From assembly GCA_013397115.1 (NCBI GenBank), contig VWZW01005507.1, positions 3,141,237 through 3,205,236 on the forward strand: 64,000 nucleotides of DNA, written 5' to 3'. This document shows positions 12,581-24,800 of the stretch, in pieces (positions within the stretch are counted from its first letter, which is position 1; the number at the start of each line of letters is the position of its first letter). Made by a program: the position numbers and the translations under genes. The stretch is from Edolisoma coerulescens. Lineage: Eukaryota; Chordata; Aves; Passeriformes; Campephagidae. Below the pieces are notes generated by a model. That model saw only the letters and a list, made by a program, of their open reading frames with translations, ran no database searches and was not told the DNA's origin.

Positions 12581-12820
12581 TCAAAGCAGATACAAGGACA
12601 GGACAATGAGCAGCAGAAGCACCAGAACAGCTGCAGTGTAGGGGTAGGTTTCATCAGCAAATGCCAGCTTAAACACAACAGAGAGAGAGGGACGAGCGGT
12701 GTCAGCAGCAGGCGGGGATGCTGCTGGAGGAACTGGAGTTACAAGGGGATTGTGTTTCTTTCGGGATTCCGAGAGTATTCTGTAGGGGTCAAATGGTGGC
12801 AGCTCTCTGGCAGTGTCTTC
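12581..12820 (-). CDS. VRK2: VRK2 terminal coding exon with membrane anchor and stop
   Basis: The 240-bp exon follows acceptor ttcccctgcag in phase 0. It encodes 79 residues, EDTARELPPFDPYRI to the tail anchor YTAAVLVLLLLIVLSLYLL, and then TGA at 12583-12581. The hydrophobic C-terminus is what targets VRK2A to ER and nuclear membranes in mammals. Sequence between residue 468 and the anchor is poorly conserved. Confidence 0.93.
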   Translation of the reverse strand, partial: EDTARELPPFDPYRILSESRKKHNPLVTPVPPAASPPAADTARPSLSVVFKLAFADETYPYTAAVLVLLLLIVLSLYLL

Positions 12821-15800
12821 CTGCAGGGGAAAAAAAGCTGTAATTATGAAGCTGATATTAAGTGAGATGTGAATCTAAAAAACAAAGATGCCATTGAAAT
12901 ATTTAAGTTATCCTAGAGAAAGCAATACAATTGCTATGGAGTCTTACCTCTGGAATTTGCATGTGTGTGGCTATTGTATGGTAAGCATGTGACATAAGGC
13001 ATGGGTAAACACCTCCTACAGAGACATCTAGATTTACTATTGAAGTCTACAGCTGAAATTCTTCTCTATCTTTGACTTGTTTCCAACAAAGTTTAATCTA
13101 TTCAGTCTTTCCCGTGTTCCTGCTAATAAAGGTTTGTCCTGGAAACTCAAGTCATGATTTTAAGCGTGAATTTGCTGGTTTGATTTCTGTAAGTTTTGTG
13201 GTTTTTTAACAGTGAAGCTGAACTTCTCCTGCCCATCACAGGGAACATAAACTGGTAGGGTGGGGCTTGTTCTGGCTGGCCAGGGGTGCCTGGGCTGTTT
13301 TACATCTCCAGCAGCAGTGCTGTCCTTGGCCAGCCCCCACCTCTGAAAGGGATCCCCAGACACCACTATCCCACTTCTCACTTAGCCAAGACTTAAGAAT
13401 CTTTTCCGCTGTCCCTGAGAACCAGGGACCGCTTTGGTTTCCTACAGAGCTTTCCATTACCAAGCTCCTGAATTACGTGAGAGGAATTCTGCAAAATGAA
13501 GCTAAGAGAATCCTGCCTTTTTTCCTTCTCCAGTTTCTCATTTGAATGGCTTAAATGTTATCTGACACCCATTTAAAGTCCCCCCTATTATGCAGAATAT
13601 TCAGTGAGTACCACAGAATGGTTCTACAGAGAAACAGCACGTTTATTCCTATTGGAATAGCAGCTTTTCCATTAGAAAAGCTAAATCCAAACACAAAACC
13701 TAAACACCAGCCCAGTGATTGGTCCCTTTTCTGCAAAAACTCTACATTTGAGGACTAGGAAGTAACACTGGAGTGTTTTCCTATTCCAAAGTTGTGTTTG
13801 ACTTGTCAAGACTTTTGACAGACTCCATCTCCCCTGCTGGTAGCCAAAACATCTCCCAGGATGGTTCTGCTCACCACTGTCCTGCCTGGTGCTCTCAGGT
13901 ACAGCTGTGCTTTTGCTGCTTCCCTCTCCCAGCTTGTACCGGAGTCTCCAGGCAGTGATGATCAGACTGCTTGAAGCAAAGAATTTTGGATTAATCATAA
14001 AGCTACCTTAAAAAGTTGCATTTTTGTGCTCATTAGAAACTGCCTCATTTAACCAAGTTATTTGTTTATATGAAAGAAAACCAGGGTTTTCTCACTAAAC
14101 CCCTTATTAAAATACACCAGAGCTCCAGAGAATGGGAGCACAGGGTGATCACTGACAGGGATGTGGTGCTGCATTATTTGTACTAAAACTGATTCATTTT
14201 TTCTTTTTGTTTCCTGTGCAGTTGAAGAGTAAGACTGAAACTATTCATTCAGCCCTTTTATGCACTAAATTACCAGTAATAGTCAAGGTGAGTTTGTTAA
14301 CTGCTAAAATCCTCTGATGTAAAACTCAGAATTCAAGGACTTCATTAATGAGCACTATGAAGTTTTCCACTACACAGAGAAGGAAACTCCTGAACTTAGT
14401 TTCTACCATGCAAACAACAGGGTCCACAAAGGGAGATATAAGAGTTGGGAAATGACAATCTGCATCCAAGTGCAGGGCTTTGCTCTGCAGCTACACAACA
14501 AACTGCAGTGGTAGCTGGCCCATAGTACATACAGGCAATTACCCACAAACCTCCAGTGTTCGTGGCTAACACCGACTTTGCATACACATGGTTCAGGCTT
14601 TCTTTGAGGGCTTTTTGGAACTCTTCTTTTTACAAAAGCTGATCCTTCCTTCTCAAGGCACTTGTGACTGTTCTATGGTAACACCAAACCCCTCACCTTT
14701 TTTGGGTGCTCAGGCTCCTGACATGTAGTGTAAAATTTAAGTGGTTTCTCTTCCACCTCGAATTGTCGGCGTGTTCCCCGGGTGTGGGGCCTGCTCAGGC
14801 AGCTGGAGTGCTCCTCATGGCCCCTGTTTTCCTTCTGCTGCACTGGTTCTGGGGAAGGCCTGGGCAAGGGAGCCTGTTGAGATAAGACAGTAACTCTGTA
14901 TGCTGAAAGGAATTCAGTAAGTTCAGACTTATCCCAGGTCCTGATCCAGCACTTGGCGGTGCCAGCTTTGGGGCAGGTCAGGCAGTGCCCTCCTGGCACT
15001 TATCCCCTGGGCTACAAGAGACTCAGGTTCCTGTTTGGAATGCTGGAAGCCAGCAGGCATCTGCCAGCTCCTGGAGTTTGTGACAGAGCCCTTGGCTCTT
15101 TTCCAGCCCTGTTCCTCCTCGCCCACCCCAAAAGCTGGACATGGGGCTAATGAACAGGGAGAGCTGGGAGCTACTGCAGGGCCCAAATCCTCACCTGCTG
15201 CGGCTCTGCCTGGGGACGCCTCCTGTTCCGTTTACTTGGCTTTCCTTCTCCCAGGGGCTGTGTGCCTGTCACCCCCACACACACTTTGTTTTGACAGGCA
15301 GGTTCTTCACCTTCCAGCTTTTTTCCCTTCTGCTGAGCTGGTTTTGGTGGAGGCTTTGGGAGGCGAACCTGGGATGAACAGTGAGCATTTTGTACAGTGA
15401 AAAAAGCCCAGATTTCACACAGAAAAATAATGATCTTCACCATATATACACACCTTAAACAACTGCATCACTTTCCAAACAGGACTTGAAGCAAAACTTT
15501 TAAGTTTTCACTTAAAAGTTCCAACAGGACTAAAAGTGAAAATAAGTGGTTTTACACCTAAAAATGACCATATTTCACCCTAATGAAATTACAGGTTGGT
15601 ATTGATGCAATTATTTTTTTGTCTGATTTCCACACGATCAAGCAAGCAGTGAGCTTTCCTTTTGCAACAACATCAGCACTTTCACTGTAGGCAGAAAAGC
15701 TGAAAATATTTACTCAGGGCCAAAAACTGGGGTAAATAAATTTGAGAATTAATGCAATTAATCTTTTATCACCTATCTCTGGTGTGCAATTGGAACCAAG

Positions 15801-18800
15801 AACCAGGATATAGCCACTGCTACACTTCTTATGCCACCTCAAGATTAGATTCTGATACTTTACAAGGAATAATACCCTAAAATCCTTGCTCTGTAGCAAT
15901 CTTCTTCACCTCATCAAGGAGCTGGTGCTGCAGGATCCTCTGTTACAGGTGTCTGCTGCTCTTCAGAAGGGAATTAACCCCAAATCCCCTCATTCCCTGT
16001 GTACCAAACAGGTACAGGTGCAATCAGACAGATCAGCTGGAGTCAGATCCTGCTTACAAGCAACAAGTGAGGAGACAGTGCCTTGTTTGCAGTGGCTCCC
16101 ACTATTCCTAGGTTGTCTTTTCAGTGGGAGAAGTGTTTGGTGAAGAAAAGGAGAGAGGGAAAGGGAATGCTGAGATGAAAAGGGTCAGGCCTAGGATCAC
16201 TAGAGGCAGTGCCATGAAGAGATGCAGTGGGAAGAGCCTGCCTGTCATCCAGCACTGTCAGAGCACCAGGCCCCTGAAACATTGCATTTTCTGAAAATGG
16301 CAATAAATTTTGAGAGAGTTCAGTTACCTGCTCTCTCCATTTGTATTTAAGTACTCCCTAAATCCTTTGCATAACCCTAAAATTGCCTTTCTGCAGCTGT
16401 TTTGCAGCGAGTGTTTAGAGGAAAGGGGCTCGTGTCAGCAGCAGAACTGGCTGAGGGAACAGGCTGCAGGAATACACAGGTGATCCTGGTGTTCTCACTG
16501 TTCCAAGAAGTGAGACACTCAGCATTACTGACTTCCCTGAAAAAGGGCTGACAGGTGCCAAGATTTAGTAACACACAGGCATTCCCTCTGATCCTGCTGC
16601 TGGCCATCAAACCCAATCCCACTGAGTCCTGGGGCACAGGGATGGCGATAACTGACACTCCTCAGCCAGGGATTTTCCAGCGGGGTGTGAGTTGCAAATA
16701 TCCAGTGCTGCAGCAGCTCCTGCAGCTTGCAAGGTTGGGATCATCTTTTATGCCACAGACTGTCAAGTCTTAGGCCAGGCTTAGAAGGAAACAGATTTAC
16801 TGTTTAGTGCCTGACTCTGAGAAATCAAAGACTCCTGTGAAATAGAGATCCAGCAGGATCAGCTGGAGATCAGTTAACAGTTACCTGATGCTCTGAGTCA
16901 GTTCACAAAACAGTGCAAACTTAAAAAAACTTCTCAAATGAGTGAGGACACAGTGGTCACCGTCATAGCCACAGAAGTCCTGTCACCAAAATAGCTTTTG
17001 ATTTTGTTAAAATTAAAAAAAAAAGGGGGTAAAACCAGAAAAGTTAATAAAAGTGCTAAACTAAGTATCTGTAATTACCAAGATCAAAACCCAGTGCCTT
17101 TTCATTAAACATGAACTTTTGTTCTGCCTTCCACAATACGTAAATAGTGCTGACAATTGGTTTGTGAGGCACTTGCTACAATAAAATCTAATTGTATCAT
17201 GAGAGAAAGGTGACAATCAGGAGATCATGAAAAAATTACATATTCTCACTGGTGGTTAATTAGCCATGCAAAACCCCCTCAAACAGATATTCTCTTCTAT
17301 TAGGAATGATTACTATGCAGGCCTACAGATGTCAATACCACAGTCATTCAAATACTTCTTTCCCTACTAATTGAAGGTTGTAAAGCTCTGGTGCCAAGGT
17401 TTTGCTTCCAAAGAGCTAATTTATGACTAGAAGGATATTTTATGTCTTCAGTTGCAGCAGCTACAAAACTCAGCAAATCAGAACCATCTGTGCACTGATA
17501 CTTGAATCACCATTCATCTCGCAGCCTATCAGTCACATTAGTTTGCATCCTGCATTCTTGGCTCACGTACACTTGTGATGGTCCAAAGTTCACCAGGAAT
17601 ATTAAAAATGGATGGGACCCTGACCCTGCCTTATTGCACACGCCCCAGAGCCCCGCACGGGGCTGGTGCACACGGGGACTTTCACAGGAACAACGGGACT
17701 GACATTTCCCAGGAAAACTGCTAATTACCTCCCTCTCTGCTTAGGGAAGCTGGGCTTTATTAACTTAGAGCACTGGAGGAAAATAGCACAGGAGAGCTGT
17801 CACTTGGAAAATCCTGTGCCAAAGCACACCAACCGCACAGCTAAAGCCACAGGAACATCTCCTCCACACTGGGGCTGCAGGAGGATAAAGGCAAATGACA
17901 AAGAACAGCCTGAAAGCAAGAAAATGAATTAAATGCTGTCACTAATAAAGGTAACTTTGCTTTTAATCTGGGACGAAGGAAAAACCTGGCATTCAGGCTT
18001 GTCTTCAAGATGTTAGTGAACAAAGTCCTTGACTTTCCCATTATCCTGAAAGTAAATCATTCTCCACAGACCTACTGCTTTGAAGTGAGAGCCTGTGGGT
18101 CAAAAGGACTCATGGCAGTTCTTCCTCCTTGAGGGTTGACATTCCACTTTTTAGCAAAGCCAGGGGAAACAGGAATTAACACACATGGTGTATTTAAGGC
18201 AGAAGAACTGCTGTGTCAGTCTCATTTTGAGAGCTTTAACCATTTCCTCCTCTACAAAAGGAAAGGCAACAGGCGGGAGCTGTCAGAAATAATGCCAGAG
18301 CTGTCCCACTCACTTCGGCCGCCTTGGCAGCGCAGCGATTCCGCGTGCACGCTGCTGCCGCGGAAAATTCCAGAGGGCCGTCGTAGCGCATCCCACTCGA
18401 CTCCAGGCCAGCCAGCAAGATTTTCTTCAGCACTTGATACTTCGGCTTCTCATCATAAGCTAAGCCAGAAACAGAGGCCAGAAACGTGGCTATTTCACCT
18501 GCAGAGCAGATTTGACTGTGAATTTCACTGAGCGTAACCCCAGGAGTTCAGAAAGGATTCCATTCCCACACGGATGCCAATCCTCCGCTGCCAAACGAGA
18601 CAACACAATTTCAGCTGAAGACACACTCAAAACCCAGAACTGACACTGTCTTGTCTTTTTGGGAGGAGCAAAAGGGAAAGACAGACTTGGATAAACAAGC
18701 CAGACCTTAAGTGCTCCATCTCGTTATGCTCATGCGTGAATTCCCACAGCACTGAAAGCTACCCAAGGATAAAAATTAAAATATTTTATCAACAAGTATT

Positions 18801-21800
18801 GATAGTTCTGTGTAAAAGAGAAAAGTCTTTGATAGATTACATTATTCCTTTAAACATTAATTACTCTGAACAGTATTATTTTAATCTGCATCAATACTTT
18901 ACTGGGGATGCTTTGGAAAAACACAACTTTTTTTTTTTTTTTACTTCAAATACTATTGTTTTTCTGATTGCATCCCAAACCAGTCCAACAGCAGCAACGT
19001 TTTTCCATCAAGTGGTTCAAAAAACAGGGAAGCCACTGAATGGGCAGGAATAATGCTAGCAGGAAAAACATATGGGGATTCAAACTTTTCTTTCAGTTGA
19101 AGACCCAAGTGTATCCTAAAACTGGAGTGCTACACCAGATATTAGCATCTGGTCAAATCCCAGCAGGAAAGATTTATTAAATATGTATACACATCATGAA
19201 TAAACTTTGCCTAATACACAATGCATTCCAATAATTCCAATACAAAAGCGCTAGGAAAATAAGGGAATAAATCAAAAATAGATACTGACCTTTGGTGTGT
19301 TCCCTGGGTTACTTTTGTATTTCAGGGAAGGAAGAAACAAGACAAGACCAACTGTCCATCCATTTGCTTTTTTAAACTGAGCACTGAGCAATAAACCTTT
19401 GGTAGACAGTTGCTTACTATTTCCATACTAACAGCTACTTCTGTTTCCAAGATAGTCACTGCTTCCCAACACCTTGGATTACATATGGCCAAGATCCCTT
19501 ATGTCACTCCATGGGATGCATCACAGACTGAGCGAGATTCTTTTTTTTTTGAAGGCTTTGTTAAATTTGTGTTACTTTCACTTCTCTTCTGCTCCCCCCC
19601 AGAGTCAGACACTGAACTGTGTTTAGGAACAGGCTGAAGAGCCATGGGGTACAAGTGCAAGTACACTTACTGCAGCTGCTTCCAGGAGAATCCCACCTCA
19701 GCACTGAATCTGGGAGCTCATCCATAAGTCTGAAACAACACCAGAGTGCAACAATTTAATGCAGCTTTGGAGCAGGTGATTCCTCACTTGGGATTTAGAA
19801 GACAGCAAGTCTCAGTTCCAAAGGGAGTGGACCTCCAGGATAGCAAATGATTCACAGGACTGCTTTTGAACCCAGATCTCCCCTCACCAGCTCCATTTTT
19901 AACTCTTTGCACACTGCTGGTTTCATCAAGACCAGGCTGACACCTAAAACTGCACCTTAAGTTTTTCTTTGCAGGTATTTTAAGCTTTCTAGAAGGAAAA
20001 ACAAAAGCCCTTTGAGCAAAATGGCTTGTTCTGATTTCAGATTGATGATTCCCGTTTCTATTTTGGAATTCAAGCAGCAGTTCTGCTCTGCTTTCCCATC
20101 ATTTGGCATCAGGTCCTCTCTGCCATGGAGCACAAGGCTGTCAAAATTACACCCAGCCATGGCAGGGCCACGGGGGAACAGGGAGGTCACATCACCTAGA
20201 GTCCCACAGACTTCATTAACAGCAGGGCCACAGGTGTGATTCCTGTCCATCCAGAAACAGGAACAGCAAAGAAGCTCAGGATCAATTCCTAAAACCAGGA
20301 ATAACACCAGCCCTCATCTTGGGCAGTCCAGCACCCACAGGAACCTGAAAATTAAGACAGATAAGAGGGACAACCTGGACAAGATACCTAATTCCAGGAA
20401 TGTAATTCGTTAAAGTAAGAGGATATTTCTGCTAAGTGGAATCTGTAATTTTCTGTGCATTTCCTCGAAGCCTCTGTTGGCTCAGCATCCTGGAAACGCG
20501 AGCCATCCAAGGGTTAATGGCAAGGGAAGAATCAGCGGAGCAGCTTGATTGATCAAATTGATTTCCCATTGAATTGTATAAGTGTTACCTTGCAGGGGGC
20601 TGTGTAATGATCAGAACTTCTGAAGCAGAAATATTAAACATAGCAGAGGGTGTCAGCATTCCCAGCTGCACTCGGCCCCGTGCGCCGGCTGCGGCCACCC
20701 TTCCCCGGGCCGGGAGCCGCTGCCCCACGGAACCCGCGCCCTGATTCCGGGGATCAGCCAGCCCCAGCGGGTACCTCTGGTGTGACCCGCCCTACCTAAA
20801 AGTTTGCTGCCTCCTGCAACTGTGAGGTTACACTTCTGGGTAACTCCTCTGCTGCAGAGCCTGCTACAGGTACCACGTGCTATGAACTCCCTCCAGTCCC
20901 AGCTGTGAGGGCAGAGGAAGAAAACACTGCTCCACTGTTGCTTTAGTGAGCTCCGAGTCAGTCATGCCGGGAAAAAGGAAAGATTTTCACCAAGCTCCTT
21001 GGTGTTTTGGTATTTAATTGTTTGTAATGGCAGTAGGCTTATGTAACATTAAAAACCTACAGAAAAACATCTGAAAAACAGTATCATATAGAAAGTTAAA
21101 TAAATTGAGTGCACATGTGGAAAAACCTCCACGAGATGTTTGTACTACGGTCTCTACAAAGCACCCATGAAGTTTAATGGAACCACACAACAACCTTCTG
21201 TATGTGCACTAAGGCCTGGGCTAATTTACAAATGTTTTCTTTGAAAAAAAAGAGTATTGGAAAAATACACAGCAGACAAAATGCCTGTGTACTGTGCACT
21301 GGAATTCATCCTCTCCACAGCAGCATAGACATAAACATGCAAAGGAGCGTAGACATGCACATAAAGTTCCCATTTTAACTGCTTCCAACATCTCTCTTAA
21401 TTAAGGAAAATTGTTTTAGCTTTCTCCTAAGGTGCCGTTCTACAGCATGGAAAGCTGTGTTTCCCAGGGCTGGGAAGTGGTTCCAGGCTGCTGTGTCCAT
21501 GTGTTTGGGGGTTTGTCCTTACTTTGTTTTTGCAGTCTGGACAGCTACAGGGTCCTTGAGGTTCTGCTCCCAGGGCAGCTTCCCACACAACCACTGCAGC
21601 ATGCAGTAGCCAAGGATTTCAAGGTCACCTCGTCTGGATGGGGCTAAAATATGGGAAAGGGGGAGGGGGAAAGAGAAAAAAAAAATACAATTAAGAATAG
21701 GAACCTCTTCTTAGGAAATAGAAAAGACTTTGATTGAACTGGTGCTGATGAAATATGAAGAAGCCAAATGGGCAAAGTGTTTTGTTTGTTCAGCTGTATT

Positions 21801-24800
21801 AGACCTGAACCGCCCCGGCATTTGGCCACAGGCCACAGACAGGCAGTGACTTGTTCCTGCTCGAGTGAGGGTCAGCTTCCTCACCTCCTCCAACTCCATC
21901 CTTCCTCAGTCTGGCCTGTCACATGGACTTGATCCCCATGGCCTCTGACATGATCCAGACAGCCCATAATGGAGTACCAACACTTTCTCAAAGAGCCAAG
22001 CAGTAAAACAAAGAAATAAATGTCTGCTGCTAAATTGCTAACACATGTTCCAGGAAGTCCATGGGGTCCACACTGGTCATGCAGGGACTCTGTGAGAGCA
22101 GACTAAACACTGATGGCCTTTCCTGTTCTCCCGCGGAGCCGTTTGAACTCGGATGCTGGGACAAAACTGCCATCTAGTGTGCACTGCCTCACCAGAGCCC
22201 GCTCCCGGCTCCAGCAGTGTCTGTGGAGCTGTGCACAACCCAAAATACACTCGCTCTTCAGCAAAGTCCCGGGTAAACTTCCCACTGCTGCTTCCAAAAA
22301 GGAAGTTATTTCAGGAACAACTTACTCTCGCTCTGCCGCCCAGGCAGAACACAAACACAGGAGACAAAATCAAATCAAAAATTAACCCCATCCCTGAGCA
22401 TCATCTACACAGAGAAACTGAAGTTAATCTATAGATTGGCTTTTCCTAGAGGAAGAGGGAGGGGAACAGTGCAATACCAACAGGAATGCTATTGCTTGCT
22501 GCTACCCAGAGGAAACCAAACTTGCTAAAACTGAACAAGCAGGAGCACTGTAGGATTTCTTTGACTTGCAGCCTACAGTTTGCACGTCAAAACCACATGG
22601 AATCAGCAAAACCAGAAACTGTTTGTCGTGATTAAAGACAGACAGATGTAGAAGTTAAATTTATGCTTTTCGTGCTTTCCAGGAAGAAAAGAAGAGTTCA
22701 GACTTGTTTGGCACCTTTTATCCAGCGTAAAGACCAGTAGCTGAGCACTGTGCTGTTAATCCAGCTGTAAACAGATATCATATTTTATGGGCCTTCATTA
22801 AATAAATTCCAGAAAGTCACTCGGCAAACTTATCTTTTAATTTAAGAAGTCATCTGCTAAAAGCCACGGTGCCAACACATCATAACTGTTGCTTGTTCCT
22901 GTACACACATTACTGTAAAAGCAGCAGATTAGTTTTATACATTCCCTATCTTAACTGCTCTTAGGCTCAGGATTATTAAAGGCCCCTGGATCCAACACTG
23001 CTGCGCTGTCCCTCGGGCATCATTTATTTTCTGCCCTGGATTCAGCAACGTCCTAATGCAAGACTTGGCTCCCATATTAAAATAAAAACACAATCTCCAC
23101 CACTCGCTGTTCTGTAGTGATTTCTCTGGCCATAAATCTCCCGGTAACTGTGGAACAATTCCATTCACACACATGTGTTCACAACTCCTTTTTCCATTAT
23201 GGCAATTCCAGATTAGATCCATATAAGCCAGCATTTTTGACTGCAGATCCTCCAATTTTCACAATGCCTTTCTGGCACCTGTTTGCATGAGAGAAGCTAC
23301 AGGAAGTGGCATTTTGAGGAAAATTGTCAGAATTCCAATGGACAGCTTTTTTCGGGGGGGGGNNNNNNNNNNNNNNGGGGGGATTCATTGATGTGCACCT
23401 ATAAATAACAGCAAACCAATCAGATTTCAGAAGTTACCCCAAGATAAGTCATTTTCTGACAAAACAGTCCCAGAGATTAAAGTTTCTTCACAGCTTGGCC
23501 ATGACTAATGACCTTCCCTCTCACCTGCAGCTCTTGCAGCCACTTCCTGACTAATCCTGGGACAAAGCCACGACAAACCAGGAGCCTTGGCTGACACCTG
23601 CCCAAAGCCACAGCGGGCACAGGCACAAAAAGGTACGTGGAGCTGAAGCACCCCTGCCCAGCACTAACAGGAAATGTTTCACAGGACACAGCAACTCCCC
23701 TTTCCCTCCATCTCCCAGGTCACCACAAGTGCTGCTAAATACAGACATTCACCTGGGCTTTTGTAGAACCACATGAAAATGTCAGCATTTGATTCTTTGG
23801 CTGTACTTGCTCATTTCTCTCTGCTCCATGTGAGCTAAATCCCTCAACTTTTTAAATCATTTAGATTCTTGTTAAAAAGTATTTGATTAATCTTAATTGA
23901 GTTAGTATTGTCCATGGACAATGGAATTATTAGATTTTCATGCCAAACAGAGCACTAATAGATAAATTTCAATGATATGTTTACTTGCAAAAATAAATCT
24001 GCTCACACAATTGAAGATTACAGGAATTCTTGATAAACATCAACGGAGAGAAATCAATCTTCCTTCACTTTAAATACAACAGCCAGGTGAAAATAAAACA
24101 TTCTGCTTGATAACTTGTCACAGTTGCAAGAGTGTACACTCCAACCAGTACTTATTTAAATCAAATTCTTACTTCTCTGCTAAAAATCTTGTGGTTTTTT
24201 TTTTTTTTTTCTTTTTTAATGGATGTTTGATCTCTGCTTTTCTACTCACAGGATTTTTTTCCTATTTTACTCTCATTTGAAGTAGTATTTAGTACTATGT
24301 ATTGGGAACATATTGGTGATATTTTATTTCACAATGTCTTTAGAGTACAATTTTTTAATTTGGAGATTTAAGGCCTGATTCTGTTATCAGTCCTGCCAAG
24401 ACAAATCAGGAACAACTCCATTGAAGTTGATGAACTCACAACCACATCAGTGAAATCAGAGTTTTAAATATACCACAAACATACTCAACACACAGGCAGG
24501 GTCAAATAACTCAGAAAAACTGAAGCAATTCACCTTAGGAGAAAACAGATGATGTATCTCTGTACACTGGATTTGGCAGCTACCTCAACTCTAATTTATA
24601 TTCAGATTATTATTTCCAAATAGATCAGTGATATCACAACAGCCACAATATGCTCTCAAAACTCTACTGCTCCCAAGAACTCCTCTGAAACTGAAGTAAA
24701 AATGGGAGTTTTCTCTATGACCTCTATTTAGCTGATTTTCTGCAGCCTTTTGTAAAGATCTAACAAGTGACAGATGAAGTATTCTCTTATTTTTAATTAG

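Larger units (their letters stand above)
12821..14696 (-). other. Last VRK2 intron; contains a + strand exon-like unit
   Basis: The 1.9-kb intron also contains, on the + strand, the candidate FANCL poly(A) signal at 13125 and an exon-like unit at 14222-14287. Open frames on the - strand near 13681-13998 have no similarity to VRK2 and are not needed for a continuous reading frame. Confidence 0.7.

Noticed and set aside
16377..16658. A - strand open frame after acceptor cctttttcag, with AECLTSW faintly like a human VRK2 tail segment
   Set aside because: No donor lets it join exons 10 and 11 in frame, and the similarity is a handful of residues. The 13-exon model already reads through without a gap.
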